In this document: piece by piece, positions 1 through 11,375 of the stretch
Numbering within the stretch: position 1 is the stretch's first letter
How the letters are laid out: each line of letters starts with the position of its first letter
From: Dendrobium chrysotoxum
Taxonomy: Eukaryota; Streptophyta; Magnoliopsida; Asparagales; Orchidaceae
DNA: 64,000 bases
Assembly (NCBI GenBank): GCA_019925795.1
Contig: CM034300.1
Location: 32,599,591-32,663,590 of the forward strand
Reading direction: 5' to 3'
Notes under the pieces: model-generated
Seen by the model: the letters and a program-made list of their open reading frames with translations, nothing else
Database searches by the model: none
What the model was told of the DNA's origin: nothing
Made by a program: the position numbers and the translations under genes

Positions 1-3000
1 TAAATCAAATTTAAATCAAAAAATAAAAGTAATATCTAAAATTAATTAGAATTGAACCCTTAACACAAGAAAATTGAAAATCAATTAATTTAACATTAAA
101 TTTAAGATTAATTAATTTTTAAGTGAAATTAAATATTTAATTAATTTAATTAATTAAAAATAATTAAAAATTCTAAAAAATTCTCAAACACTTGGTAATA
201 CCTCTATAGGTCATTTTTGATCTTTGGGGGTGATTTTAAGAAGTTTGGAATCAGTTTGGATTCAAATCATCTAAAGCCCCTTAATTACGTTAATTAATTA
301 ATTAAATTAATTAATCAAACTTTAAAAAATCATAACTAATTCTAAAAATTTCCAAATCAATCAAACTCAAAGGAATTTAACTCATATGAAAATATAATAT
401 TTATCAAAAATATTAAACTTTTAGAAATCATTCAAATTTGAAAAAGACAAGCTTTGGTCAAATCTATGTCAAATTTAAAGTCAAAACTTCAAACCTTCAT
501 AACTAAATATAGAAAAATCCAAATCAAGCATACTTATAGTCTAACTGATCATCTTGAGGTCTAATAAAATACTAACTTTTCATAAATCACTCTTAATTAA
601 AAAGTTAATTTTTGACCCTTTAATTAAATGATTACAATAATCCAAAAAGTTCTAAAATTTGATAATTAATTTTAAATTCCAGAAAATATTAAATCAATGC
701 TAAAATCATTAAATTAGCCCTCTAATACGTAACAAAAACTCCAAGGATGAAGTTTTTAGGATGGACTACTCCGGGCTGTGGGTCTACGCATCATAAGGAG
801 GCTTTGTTCCTAGAACCTGGTGGCATAACGCCACGAATTGATTCAATGGAGCGTAAAACTTTAATTTTAATTAAATAATAATTATTTAACTAAATTTAAA
901 ATCCTTAATTCAAATACATTAACCTGGTTTTTTGGCTAGACTATTCTGGGCTGTGGGGCTACGTGTCTTAAGGAGGCTTTATTCCTCCAGCCTGGTTGCT
1001 CAATGCCATGAACCAGTTAATGGCAAACTTAAACAAATTAAATCTTAAAATAAGTAACCAATCGATCTTAATAAATTTTTATTAACTTTCAAACCTTAAT
1101 CGAATCAAATAACTTAATCATATCGAGTACCATTGATAACCCAGGCCAACGAGGTTATTAAATTAGCCCCAAGAAAGGTGAAATAAACTTCACAGCCTCA
1201 GTGAGTAATAAAGGTGGTATCCAACAAATAATTAAAAATCAATTTTAAAATTAATTTCAAATCATTAAGACTTAAACTCTAACCAAAACATTCCCTTAAG
1301 CCTTCCAACTAATCAAAATTTCAAACAACTTTAACTAAATATCCTATATAGGATATATCATAGCCACATAATCTCTACACACACTTTAGATGGTTTGCTA
1401 AGACAACAAACTCTTGTCTTAGGCTAGGCTGGTGTTTTACTTTCCTGCTGTTGTGTGTCAAATGTTTTGAGCTTTCACTACATACTGGTTGCTAGTGGTA
1501 GAGTTGCTGTGATTATTTATTTAAATTCTTGCACTCTATGTTTGATTTGTTTATGTGTTAGATTTACCCCTAGGATAGGAGAGATTTTTACTAAGTCAAC
1601 CTTATGCAGGTGGCCACTCGTACAGGGCATTGATTAAAGGGCGCAAAATAAAATCAAAGCTTTATATCAACATTATTTTTTACAGGTGCTCCAGAAAGTA
1701 CTTAAGTCCTCCCTTTAAATTAAAAGATCATGGCCAAGCGTGGGTGTGAATTTGAGTATTTTTTAATTAATTAACTGCTTAAGATTTATTATAACTACTT
1801 GGGATATTTTAAATTATAATTACTTACGATAACCCTGCAAGTGTCCTGAGTCCAGATATTAATTTTAATTAATATAATTTGAGCTTGAGTTGTAAATTTT
1901 AAAGTGTTTTGAGAATGGGATTAAATATCTAATTCAGAATCCAAAGAGGAAGGGACATCCCTTAGGGGAGAGTCCCTCTCCATTTAGAGTTCCAAATTTA
2001 GATAATCTTAATGTATTCAAAGAGAAACGATAACATCCATTCCAAGGGGGAGTATCTTTTAACTTGGCATCCAGAGCTGATGATTCAAGGAGCTCGTAGA
2101 ACGAAAAAGAAGTGGATAACGAGAAGAATCCCAATTCTCAAAGTTGCTTGTCATAGGAATAGAATCCGGGTTGCAGTTAGTGGTACCCGGCCACTTTACT
2201 ATTCCTGCAGACCCTTGGTTGTACAATTAAGTGGCACTTGCCACATAGACTTTCAGTTTAAGTATTAATTTAATTGATTTAATTATTTAATTAATTTGTT
2301 TGATGTTGATTATGATATTAGGATAGCCTAATTTTAGCAATTTTTTGGCGATTCTTGTATTTTGATTTTATTTTAACCTGGAACCCGATCGGAGGCTTGT
2401 GAGGGATCATTAAAACTTTTTCTATTTTAAATAAATTTGAAAATCTTTAAGCTCACATAACAACTCTAACACTCTTAAGAAGTAAGCCCGGGACTATCGA
2501 GAGTTTTTCATAATATATTTGCTGTATTTTCATTTCGTTTATTAGGCACCACCCCGCCTGCGGGTTCTGGCAGACCACTTGGCCTATGAGGGTACAAATC
2601 TGTCAAGGGGAGTCTATGCATTTTAGGATAAAATCTATTTTTAAGCCTTTTTTAAAAACTACTTTATATTTAATTTAAGCATTTCAGTCAACAAACATGC
2701 ATCGCATTAGTAATAAATTAAATTGAGTCTAAAACTTAATTATATTTTTATTTCAAATTTTATATCACCCAATATAAGTCAAGGGGCAAAATTAAGGACC
2801 GCTCTAGATGTCGGGCCTATTCTCAAAAACTTATCTTAAATAATGTCCCTACCACTCTATATTAAATGATCAGATACATGATTTTAAAGTGTTTAGGTTG
2901 TTTAGCTGGCTCTCCAATCCAGCTAGGGTAAGTCCATATTTACATTGCATTAGGTAGGTTTGGGTCACTAACTTTTAGCACCTGATTTAGACTTAGGTTC

Positions 3001-3785
3001 CGAGGTAAGATCTGGCTATAGGAAATCAACCTCCGAGAATTAAATCCCAACCTTCTAATAAAATCAATCATTTAAATTTAAATCTCTTTCAGTCAAATTC
3101 AAGCCCAATACTTAGGATAGGTTGGGGTGTTTCTGAAGTGCTTCAGAATCTCAAACACCTCCTACCCTTTCTCTTTTGACTCCAAAAATAAGTATTTAAC
3201 TTTGAACTACTCCCATTTCAAAATTCTAACTTTTACCTCCTTTGATATCTATCTTTGAATTCTTAAATAAAATTCCTACCACTATTTTAATCAAGAGTAT
3301 TCGTAGGAAATTTTTGACTTCCTATGATGTAATTAACTATGAGGGCTTACACTAGTAGGAGATTTAGAAACCCAGATTAGATTTTTAAAACATTAATTAA
3401 TTATCTTTGGTAAAATTAAATTTTAAGATCGTTATCGTCATTTTCAAATGATTGATCGTGGATGGTATTCTCTTTCCTCAGAAAGACATATCATCCTATT
3501 ATCATAAGTTTTATTATGAAATTAATAATTTCTTATCTATATTATCATAGTTAAACATTCGATTGGACATCTTTTTGATCCTTTGGGATCATATGTTGTC
3601 TCCCCTTAAGTTTGACTATGATAATTGGGATATATCTAAAGTTTTAAAATCTAAACCTCTTAGGAAATGATATGTTCACCTTTCGAGGTGATATATTATT
3701 CATAATAAGCGTTCGATTTCAAAATTAAAATTTCAAGTTTCCTAAGTAGAATTAAAATTTTCAAACAAAAATTTTCAATCAAACA
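1..3785 (+). repeat. Ogre-type Ty3/gypsy LTR, 3' part, cut by the window edge
   Basis: This stretch is the reverse complement, base for base along its length with scattered differences, of 42784-45245 joined to 51844-53200. It is therefore a second copy of the long LTR annotated at 42784-57358, in opposite orientation. The right end is sharp: both copies end in TCAATCAAACA in element sense, and after base 3785 the copies diverge. There is no primer-binding site after it, so this is the outer end of a 3' LTR or a solo LTR. Two internal blocks (about 745-835 and 935-1020) repeat a CTGTGG-GCTACG / AAGGAGGCTTT / CCTGG motif and have counterparts at 52180-52440. The LTR continues to the left beyond the window. 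Short open frames here have no recognisable product. Confidence 0.85.
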
Positions 3786-3873
3786 TGACATAAATAACAT
3801 ATGAAGTACTCATGAGTTCTCTTATTATTTAAATGATTAAAGTGATGTTTTCAATATTACCCGATCATAATTT
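3786..3873. other. Short unassigned spacer between two LTR ends
   Basis: These 88 bases lie between the end of the Ogre LTR (CAAACA) and the start of a copia LTR (TGAAAGTT). I see no coding potential or repeat in it. It is the only candidate for older host sequence in this part of the window. Confidence 0.4.
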
Positions 3874-5741
3874 TGAAAGTTTGTGAAGGTTGTTAAACCT
3901 TAAGGAACTAGCCTGAGGCTCACCAAGAGGGGGGAGGGTGATATGGTAATTTAAAAATTTTCTTAACTTAAAAATAATAATGACAATATTTTTGAAATAT
4001 TTTCAGAAATTAAAAATACCAAATTTTAATTACTTGTAGAAGTAAACAAGTTTATCAAAAATATTGATTTAACTATGATGATATCTTCATTTATGAAACT
4101 AAGAAATAATCACCAATTTTTTCAAGCAGTTATAAAGAAAATAAAATGCAGGAAATATAAAAGTATAAAAAGAAAAAAATACACCAGAGATTATTATAGT
4201 TTTTCGATCAACCTTGACCTACGTCCACTCCCCGGAGTCCTCCGCTCTGAGAATTGCACTAAAATAAAGTGACTCTCCTTTTGAACCCGTAGTAAGGCAT
4301 AGAAGCCCTTATACACTTACTTTCACTAAACCAGATGTGGCAAAGTGCCACACACTATGTCACCCTCCTGATGATGGAAGCGGACCATGACTCACTTTTC
4401 TCCATCCTAGAGAATATAGAGAACCTCAGCTTCTTTTTCTCCCTCCTAGAGAAGGCAGTGTACCTCAAAGACTTGGACTAGAAGTATCTCTCCTTAGAGA
4501 GCTTCTAATGACTCACCAAAGCCACAGTAGGAGCAAGGGTGTAGCTCGACCGAAGCAACCGTGTGATCCCCTCACACCCCTTCTCCCTTAGGCTCAAACT
4601 CACCTTCTCCTTCCTCTCAAACCTTGGATTTCTCAAAAGCTTCCCTCTTAATTACTTTCAGTAGTCACATAATCCTCTCTACATTACAAAGAGAATCTTT
4701 TAAAACTTGCTTAAGTATTGGGCTTCAAGAAATCCAAAAAATGCAAGTAAGCGGCATTGTTCGTACGGTACGGTTGGAGTTCATACTGTATGATTAGTTC
4801 AAAACTTGTCCCATCCAGTAAGATGTAAACAGTCATTCAAATGAACTATTTAAATTTTATAAACACATCATACAGTATGATCCATAGATCATCCAGTATG
4901 CTATGTTTGATTTCCTCTATTCATACGGGACGATTCCTGGGATGACTAAAAATCATCTCTTCTAATCATCTCATACTGCTCTCATCGTAAAATAGGTTAG
5001 TTGATTTCAAGTAGGTAGTCTAGTACGATATGAATATCATACTATATGATTAGTTCAATAAATTTTGGTTTCATTTGGTACGATCGTTGGGATGACCAAT
5101 TTTCATCTCTATTAATTATTTGGTATGATCAGTATCATATAGTATGATCAACTATCATTAATTAAACCATGATTTGATTGACTAGTTAAGAGGGTTAGTT
5201 TTAACAAGATTTCAGATGTTTGTACAATACGATTAGTTTAAAAATCAAATCTTAAACTTACTTAATTTAATCTAGCAGCTAGAGTTTTTAAATTGTAACC
5301 AATCATATAGTACGATAAAGATCATAAAATATGATTAGTTCATAAAAATTAATGTTTTAATTTACTGTTAAGCCTACTATTTTTATACTGATTGTATAGT
5401 ATGATTGTAAGTCATATAATATGATTAGTATAAAAATTTTACCTTTTAATATTTATATCACTCCCCCTATGTGTGTGTGCATAGTCACCCAATTACATAC
5501 ACTCTCATATGACCAGACTTAAAAAATAGAAAAGAAAAAAAAATAAAATTACAGACTTTATTTACTTGGCATTCCAATTCTACCCATTCTAGAGCTTTTA
5601 GTAGTAGTGAGTAGTATATGACTTACCTACAATATTAGTGCTCACAGATAGAAATAATATCTAAAATATTTAGTGAGAAAAGTAATAATTTAATCAATAA
5701 TGTTTGCATCATCAAAATCACAAACTAGAAATTTTGGACTG
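3874..5741 (-). repeat. Copia family B LTR (SIRE-like)
   Basis: In element sense the 3' end matches the family A LTR end: ACTTTCA preceded by the block that reads CCTCTTGGTGAGCCTCAGGCTAG, diverged from family A. The R/U5 block at about 4210-4330 is strongly shared with family A (TTGACCTACGTCCACTCCCC). The 5' end is less certain, at about 5741, next to a purine-rich tract and the CATCATCAAAA block that also marks the family A LTR start. The centre is filled by the palindrome array annotated separately. It is the 3' LTR of the partial element 3874-8835. Its R/U5 region is still G+C richer than the flanks. Confidence 0.75.
4760..5425. promoter_or_regulatory. Family B LTR palindrome array
   Basis: Repeated imperfect 15-bp palindromes with consensus ATCGTACNGTACGAT, many decayed to ATCATACNGTATGAT. 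Clear units start near 4760, 4867, 4920, 5036, 5134, 5218, 5302, 5321, 5391 and 5411. Most come in pairs separated by 4-6 bases (for example 4867 and 4888; 5391 and 5411). The array lies upstream, in element sense, of the probable LTR transcription start at about 4700. The best preserved unit core is CGTACGGTACG at 4762. The same geometry with a different palindrome is seen in family A LTRs. A role as a protein-binding array is inference. Confidence 0.7.
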
Positions 5742-6072
5742 CAAAAATCTTCCCTTATTTGATGGTGTCAAACAATGTTGGTTGATAGGCAAGATAAAAA
5801 TACTTTTCTCCTATGCTCCCCCTCACTAGGTGATAGTTTTACAAATTGGTGGTTGCAAATTTTTATGTTTACTATTTTTTACTTTTTTTGTTGAAAGGAA
5901 ATAAAAAATAAAAAGTATAAAATAAAGTAATAGAAACATAGGATTTTATTAAGCTGAAACATAACAAAACATATTTTTTCTCCCCCTTTTGACATCACCC
6001 AAAATAGAAGGAACAAGAAACAAAGTAAACATTTAAAGAAATAAAACCAGTAATAACATATTAATCAAAATA
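5742..6072 (-). other. Family B 3' untranslated segment with two polypurine tracts
   Basis: Between ORF3 and the LTR. In element sense it has a purine tract AAAAGGGGGAG next to GATGTC (plus-strand complement at about 5979-5996) and a second, weaker one (AATAAGGGAAGAT) abutting the LTR start at 5742. The family A copies have the same two tracts at the same relative places. The second tract is in the position expected for priming plus-strand DNA synthesis. No reading frame of note. Confidence 0.55.
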
Positions 6073-7180
6073 CTAAAGGTAAGGCAGATCTTGATCAAGT
6101 GGTGGTGGTGACGGCTGAAAGTATTGATTGATGGAGGTAAATTGATTATCAATCAAGGGAAGCTTTTCTCCAAACCATCTCATGTCATCCTCATACTGCT
6201 ATTGTTGTTGTTGGATGTGATAATCGAGCTCGGTTACTAATCGCTCGAGCCACTGAATTATGTCAACATGAGGGTATGCAGGGTAGGTAGGTGCAGGTGG
6301 TGGTATTGGTGGCGGCGGAGATCCACCTACAGGTGGAGCTTCCCCTTCTTCATCAAATTCTTGCTCGATGTGCTCATGCCCCCAATGGAAAAGGATATAA
6401 AAGGAGCCATTTGTAAAGAAAATAGGAACATTATTAGGTTGAGCAGGAAAATTGATTTGGTATTTTTTGTCCAGGATATATCTTATGATGTATCCTATGG
6501 CAACATTTTATTTTCTTCGGGTATTTGGATGTAGAATATGAGTCATATTTTGGAAATAATTAAAAATTATTTGGGCTTCATCAAATTGGGTATTCAACAT
6601 ATTTAAGTAGCTTACTACAGATAGATTGGAGTTATGTTAACCTGATCCCCAGCTTTGGGTATAATTGAGGATCTAAGGACATGCTGGATGACCCGAGCAT
6701 TTTGCCTTAAAGTGTGGACTCATGGTTGATGTTGTTTTATGGACACATTCCTAATGATCAAGTTGACAAAGTCCAATAAAATTTATTTGAGATAAGGGAA
6801 TGAGAGCGAGGTCATTTGGTAGAAAGACCGATATGTGCTACAAAATCAGCCTTGGTGATTTCTACATTTTGACGACAAATAAAAGAAGTCATTGAAGAGG
6901 CTTCTAAATTTAACCTAAGGTTGGCTAAGAATTCATAAAGAAGTTTAGATTTGTAGGAAAAAGCTAATGTGAGGGGAAATTGAAGAGTAGTGGAGGCAAA
7001 GAGGTTCATCACCTTGAAGTTAAGGGCTGGTTGACTTAACATTCAAGAAAGGGTGATTTTCATGACCTTGTACTTGTAATAAGCATCTTCATCCTATGTG
7101 GAAAGGAAATGATCATCAAAATGATGATAGAAGGAGGAGCTCCCTTGAGTCATTCTACCATGTTTTCTTTCATCGGCCAT
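6073..7180 (-). pseudogene. Family B ORF3, Transposase_32-like protein downstream of pol (broken)
   Basis: The reading starts MADERKHGR at 7180 and ends near 6073, about 370 codons, with stops and at least one frameshift. It aligns in order with the family A ORF3 (18808-19941): a central part with ALNFKVMNLF..., ALAFPL-like LTLAFSYK and FLANL motifs, then a Q-rich stretch and a conserved C-terminus (FTSINQYFQPSPPPLDQDLP). The FLANL region followed by a V.ITKADF-like segment resembles the plant 'putative transposon protein' family (Transposase_32); that family call is from memory of its pattern, not from a search. The gene lies between pol and the 3' LTR and has its own TATA-like box about 75-85 bases upstream. 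Function unknown. Confidence 0.55.
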
Positions 7181-7252
7181 TAGACAGGAAGGTTCAGAGG
7201 GTATGAGTTTAAGGAAGTAATGAGTTGAGTAAATTAAAATGTATAAAGCTTT

Positions 7253-7264
7253 CCAATTTATAGA
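7253..7264 (-). promoter_or_regulatory. TATA-like box upstream of family B ORF3
   Basis: Reads TCTATAAATTGG in element sense, 73 bases or more upstream of the ORF3 start codon at 7180 and immediately downstream of the internal palindrome array. The family A element has a TATA-like box in the same position. The match to a TATA box is direct; promoter activity is inferred. Confidence 0.5.
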
Positions 7265-7274
7265 TTTTAAACCA

Positions 7275-7767
7275 ATCGTATGGTATGATCGAGGTTCGTA
7301 CAGTACGATGAGGGAAGTTAATTTTTATAGATGACTTGTCAAATGGTGGTTAAATTGTATAGTACAATCAGGTATCATACTAGATTATTTGAAGGAAATG
7401 CATTCGTCCTAAGGAGTCATCAGCATGGAATTTGATGAAAAGTATCATATAGTATGAATAGGTGTGTGTATAGAATGAAAGGCAATTATTATCATACCGT
7501 TCAAATTGAATTTGTCCCAACCCAGTTTAATACGTGTGTCATATAGTATAAAGAGAGGTATTGTACCGTACGATTGGAAATAATTTTGTACCAAACAAAT
7601 TGAATACCTCAACAATTAGTTTTGCATCGATCATATAATATGAAGAGAGGTTCATACAATATGATGTGTGTATCATGGATCTAATCTAGACTGTTGATTA
7701 AACTATAGGTTATGATCTATGCATCTGTGTAAATCATATAGTATGGATGTGGATTATATAGTACGAT
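7275..7767. promoter_or_regulatory. Family B internal palindrome array
   Basis: Six pairs of 15-bp palindromes of the family B type. First units of the pairs start at about 7275, 7354, 7444, 7538, 7630 and 7733; second units follow after 5-7 bases. The best units are at 7275 (ATCGTATGGTATGAT) and 7295 (TTCGTACAGTACGAT). The pair-to-pair steps (79, 90, 94, 92, 103) nearly equal those of the family A internal array (82, 90, 93, 93, 92), although the motif differs. It sits between pol and ORF3, upstream of the ORF3 TATA-like box. Confidence 0.7.
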
Positions 7768-7963
7768 AAGAATAAACTTTAAATGATTTTGGGAATCAGT
7801 GAGGGGTGTGTATAATAATCATGAAACATCTTAAACCAATTTTTTTTTTATTTAAAATATAAACTATAAATAATAACACATAAACATGAATAAGAACAAA
7901 CACATACAATTTAACACATGTGAATAAATGATTTCAAAAGATTTTTTTTTTATTTATCTTATA
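7768..7963. other. Spacer between pol end and internal array, family B
   Basis: AT-rich, with runs of T near 7839 and 7943. No frame, repeat or motif that I can support beyond its position after the pol stop codon. Confidence 0.4.
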
Positions 7964-8835
7964 TTAAACATGAATGTTTTTAACACCCAGTTTAGTCCCC
8001 AAGGTGCTAAAGGTGTCATAAGCTATGGGTTTTGTGAAGATGTCTAACAAATGATCTCCTATAGCTATATGATGTAATTCTATATCTCCCTTTACTACAT
8101 GATTTCTTATAAAGTGATGCATAATGTCTATTTGCTTTGTCTTGGAGTGTTCAATTATATTTTTGGATATGCAAATAGTACTAGTATTATTACACATAAT
8201 TGGAATGGTTCCTATAGGTAGTCCATGATCTAAGAGTTATTGCTTTAGCTATACGACTTGAGCAACACAGCTCCCTACTGCTATATATTTTGCCTCAGCT
8301 ATGAAAAGGGCTACTGAGTTCTATTTCCTGCAGGATCAAAAAACTAAAAATTGTCCTATGAATTGGCAGGTTCTAGAAGTGCTTTTTCTATCTACTCTAC
8401 ATCCTACAAAAATAGAATCTGAATATCCTATTATTTCAAAAGAAGTAATGTGACTAGGATACCAGATTTCTAGGTTTGGAGTGCCTAATAGATATCTAAG
8501 AATTCTCTTAATAGCAGTTATTTGGGATTCTTTTGGATCAATATGGAATCTAGCACAAAGGCTAATATTATACATAATATCCAGTCTGCTAGTAGTTAAG
8601 TAAAGAAGTGTTCCTTTTATTCCTATATACTTTTTTGATCTGCTAATTTTTCATTTGGGTCCTTGTCTAATTGAATAATAGAGCACATGGGACTGTTCAT
8701 GGCTTTAAAATTACCTATTACATACTTTTTTAAGGATGTCCTTGATTTATTTATATTGGCTAAGGAACATTCCATCATACATCTACTTTACACAAAATCC
8801 AAGAAAGTAGCTTAGCTCCCTATTATTGTTTATTT
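7964..8835 (-). pseudogene. Family B copia pol fragment: end of RT and RNase H
   Basis: Reading from 8835 down to the stop at 7964: the end of the reverse transcriptase, then the copia RNase H with its usual landmarks (CARFHIDPKES, AIKRILRYLLGT, GYSDSIFVGC, RKSTSRTCQFIG, later CNNTSTICIS, HFIRNHVV, ADIFTKP-like LLDIFTKP). Stops and small indels interrupt it, so it cannot be expressed as one protein. It corresponds to the last third of pol in a SIRE-like copia element. The left-hand LTR, ORF3 and this fragment form one colinear partial element. It stops abruptly where the Ogre LTR begins. A related fragment on the other strand lies at 62951-63800. Confidence 0.85.
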
Positions 8836-9552
8836 TGTTGGTGGAAGTTTTGAAAAAGGTGGTTTTTAAATATTTAGTTTTTCTTTAGAAAATTTCAATA
8901 TTTTAAATTTGGATTTTAATTCTATAATTCAACAATCATTCCAAAATAGCATACTACCTCGGCAGAGGGGGGGGGGGGTGAGAGGTAGAAGTTGAATTTT
9001 GAAATATGGGGTTTAGATCAAGAATTGCAAATCCTACCTTGAATATCATTGCTAGATTCAAGAAAGAACCGCATATGACCTCAGTATGTCAAAATGAAAT
9101 TTGATCTAATTTCTAACCACAATATTCAAGGTCAATTATTGCTAATTTTATATCTAAGATCTTATTGACAAATGATATATCTCCCCAAAGGAAGAGAATA
9201 TGACTTATCAATGATCATTTGGACATGATGATAGTAATCATCATTGATTCAATTTTCCAAAGAAAAATAATTTAAATTTTGAAAATAAATTTTGAAAAGG
9301 TGGGTGTGGATTCTAGATCCCCTACGAGTGCAAGCCCTTGTAGTAAATTATATCGTAGGAAACTGGAATTTCCTCTGAAAACTGTCGATCAAAATAACAA
9401 CGTAAATTTTATTTAGAGATTTTCTAGGAATGATGAAGAGGAAGTGAATGTGGAACCTGAAATGGGATTGGAATAAGGTTGAGCACTTATTTTTAGAGTC
9501 AAAGGAAGAAGGGTAGGAAACACTTTCAGATTCTAAAAATGACTCAAAAGTT
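8836..9552 (-). repeat. Ogre-type LTR fragment (LTR 3' end)
   Basis: Bases 9000-9550 align with 43140-43450 in the same orientation: the CTACNAGTGCAAGCCC block, the GTAGGAAAC..AATTT block, the TTTATTTAG region and the GAGCACTTATTTTTAGAGTCAAA block. The left edge is less clear but TGTTGGTGG...GTGGTTT resembles the LTR end at 42784. It most likely is the outer end of the 3' LTR whose other part is 29553-31433, the piece between having been lost. An alternative is an unrelated solo-LTR remnant. A run of G (about 8969-8981) lies inside. Confidence 0.6.
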
Positions 9553-9659
9553 TCATAGCAACTAAAAATCAGCTGGCTGACATATTCACTAAACCACTGG
9601 CCTTTGACTCATTCAGCATTCTGAGAACCAGATTAGGAGTGATTGATATAAATGCTTGA
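9553..9659 (+). pseudogene. Copia family A pol tail
   Basis: Only the last 35 codons of pol: NQLADIFTKPLAFDSFS-like wording ending in a TGA at 9657-9659, the same end as in the two other family A copies (16079 and 21880). It begins in mid-gene at the junction with the Ogre LTR. It is the start of a truncated 3' part (pol tail, 3' segment, LTR) running to 12775. Confidence 0.8.
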
Positions 9660-11124
9660 TTCTGATAACTGCTGATTTCTGATTGTTCTGATTAGTATTC
9701 TGTTTTCTGTTAGTTAGTTTTTAGTTTGATTATTTGCTTTCAGTTGATTTTATTTCCTCTGCTGATTTCTATTTTTAGCCTTACTGTTAGTTAGATTTGA
9801 GTATTTACTTTGATTTGATTTTCTACCTGTCTTTATTCACTGGTTCATCTCTTGCACTTACTGTTTGATGCTTTTCAAAGTCCAATCACTGCTCACTACT
9901 TCTGAAAATCTGAATTTCTGACTGTGAGTTTTACCTTGGTTTTGTTTGGGAAGATGGTAAGTAGTGATTGACTCACTGGATCAGTTAAAGGGAAGAAATA
10001 TTGATGATTGTTTCTCTTCCTCTAACCCCTTTACTGGTGTATTATCTCTTTTGGATAAAAATCTTTTTCAAAATTAAAAGGTTGGTTTTTGAAATAGAAA
10101 TTTATTTTATCTTCCTACAGTAATCTACCTCATATCAATAGTGTTTTCAAAGTCTTGAGTCATTATGTTGATTTTCTAAACCAAGTGATTGCACTTATCA
10201 TATGAACTATGGTTTTTGTTTTGTGAATTACACTTTCTTATCGTGAAAAGCATCTCCTATATCCGGAAGGTAATCTCACAGCTGAGACTATTTAATGAGT
10301 ATGAAAAGAAGAAAGCTTACAAAAGATGCGCAGTGCGCCAACCAAATTGAAAAAGAGGCATAAAATGAGCCCAAAACTAAAAAAATGCGAAAATGACAAA
10401 TACACAAAGTGTATCAATAAATCAAAAGATATGCATTGCACCAAACAAATTGAAAAAGAGGCACAAAATGAGCCCAACCTAAGCTTTCTTCTCTTTCAAA
10501 TCTTTAAATGTCTTAGAAAAATCTGTGTGCCACTTAATACGTTCAAAAGCTTGTGTTTGAAAATCCTGATTTCTGATTTTTTACATTGTAACACTATTAT
10601 ATCAGATATTTTTTTTGGAACGAGGCTTGAAAGGATCTCTTTTCGAATCTAATTTCTTTTCTTCTGAATTGAATGTTTGTTTTGAAAGAGATTTGCATCG
10701 ATAAGGTGCTCGAGGTGGGAGTTACGAAAGTCAATTTTTCCAACTTTTTCTTGATTTTGGCGCTGTCAATCATCTTCTTATTGGTTTTTGGATCTAAAAT
10801 CAAGGAAAAATTTTATTTTACTCAAGCAGCTTGATTTCAAAAAAAAAAAAATTCTGTTTTGTAGTTCTTTTCTTTTATGTTTTGTACTTAGATTTCTATG
10901 TTATGTTTTACCCTCTTCCTTTTTGTGATGTCAATAGGGGGAGTCAGTTTGTAGTCGTTTCTCAGTTTGTAGTCATTTCAGTTTATGTTATGTGTTATGT
11001 TTCCTGTGTTAGTTTGATTGTTAAATGAAAATTTTTAAAAAAATATATTTGTTTTTCGATTTCCTAGTCATTTCTATTTTCAAACTACTGTATAAATATT
11101 TGCCATCATTAAAAAGGGGGAGAT
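9660..11124 (+). other. Family A 3' segment lacking ORF3
   Basis: Colinear with the reverse complement of 20690-21880 up to about 10860, then it jumps directly to the segment next to the LTR. The whole internal palindrome array, its TATA box and ORF3 (about 1.9 kb in the element at 16910-27466) are missing. It keeps both purine tracts: AGGGGGAG near 10936-10944 and AAAAAGGGGGAGAT at 11111-11124, the latter abutting the LTR. A repeated GCAC/GCGC-rich module at 10320-10490 (GAGGCACAAAATGAGCCCAA twice) is also present in the other copies. No intact frame. Confidence 0.7.
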
Positions 11125-11375
11125 TGTTGCAAATCTGGTTTTGATGATGAAAAATATGTGTCTATTGTGTTTTGCTTGGCTAACCCGTTTCAGGCACAGA
11201 AGATCACAAGCAACTCAAGCCAACTCAAGATCGAGTCCAAGTGTGTCCAATGTAATATTTTCTTTTTCTTGAGTCAATTGTAATAAAACTGATCCCCTAG
11301 CTAAGTAACCTTACACACACACATTCAGGGGGAGAGCTTGAGTGAATTAGAGTTTCTGTTTCATTTTTTGTTCAG

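Noticed and set aside
4760..5425. CRISPR-like array
   Set aside because: Short palindromes at short regular spacing in an LTR of a plant genome; no constant repeat of 23-50 bp with unique spacers and no cas genes.
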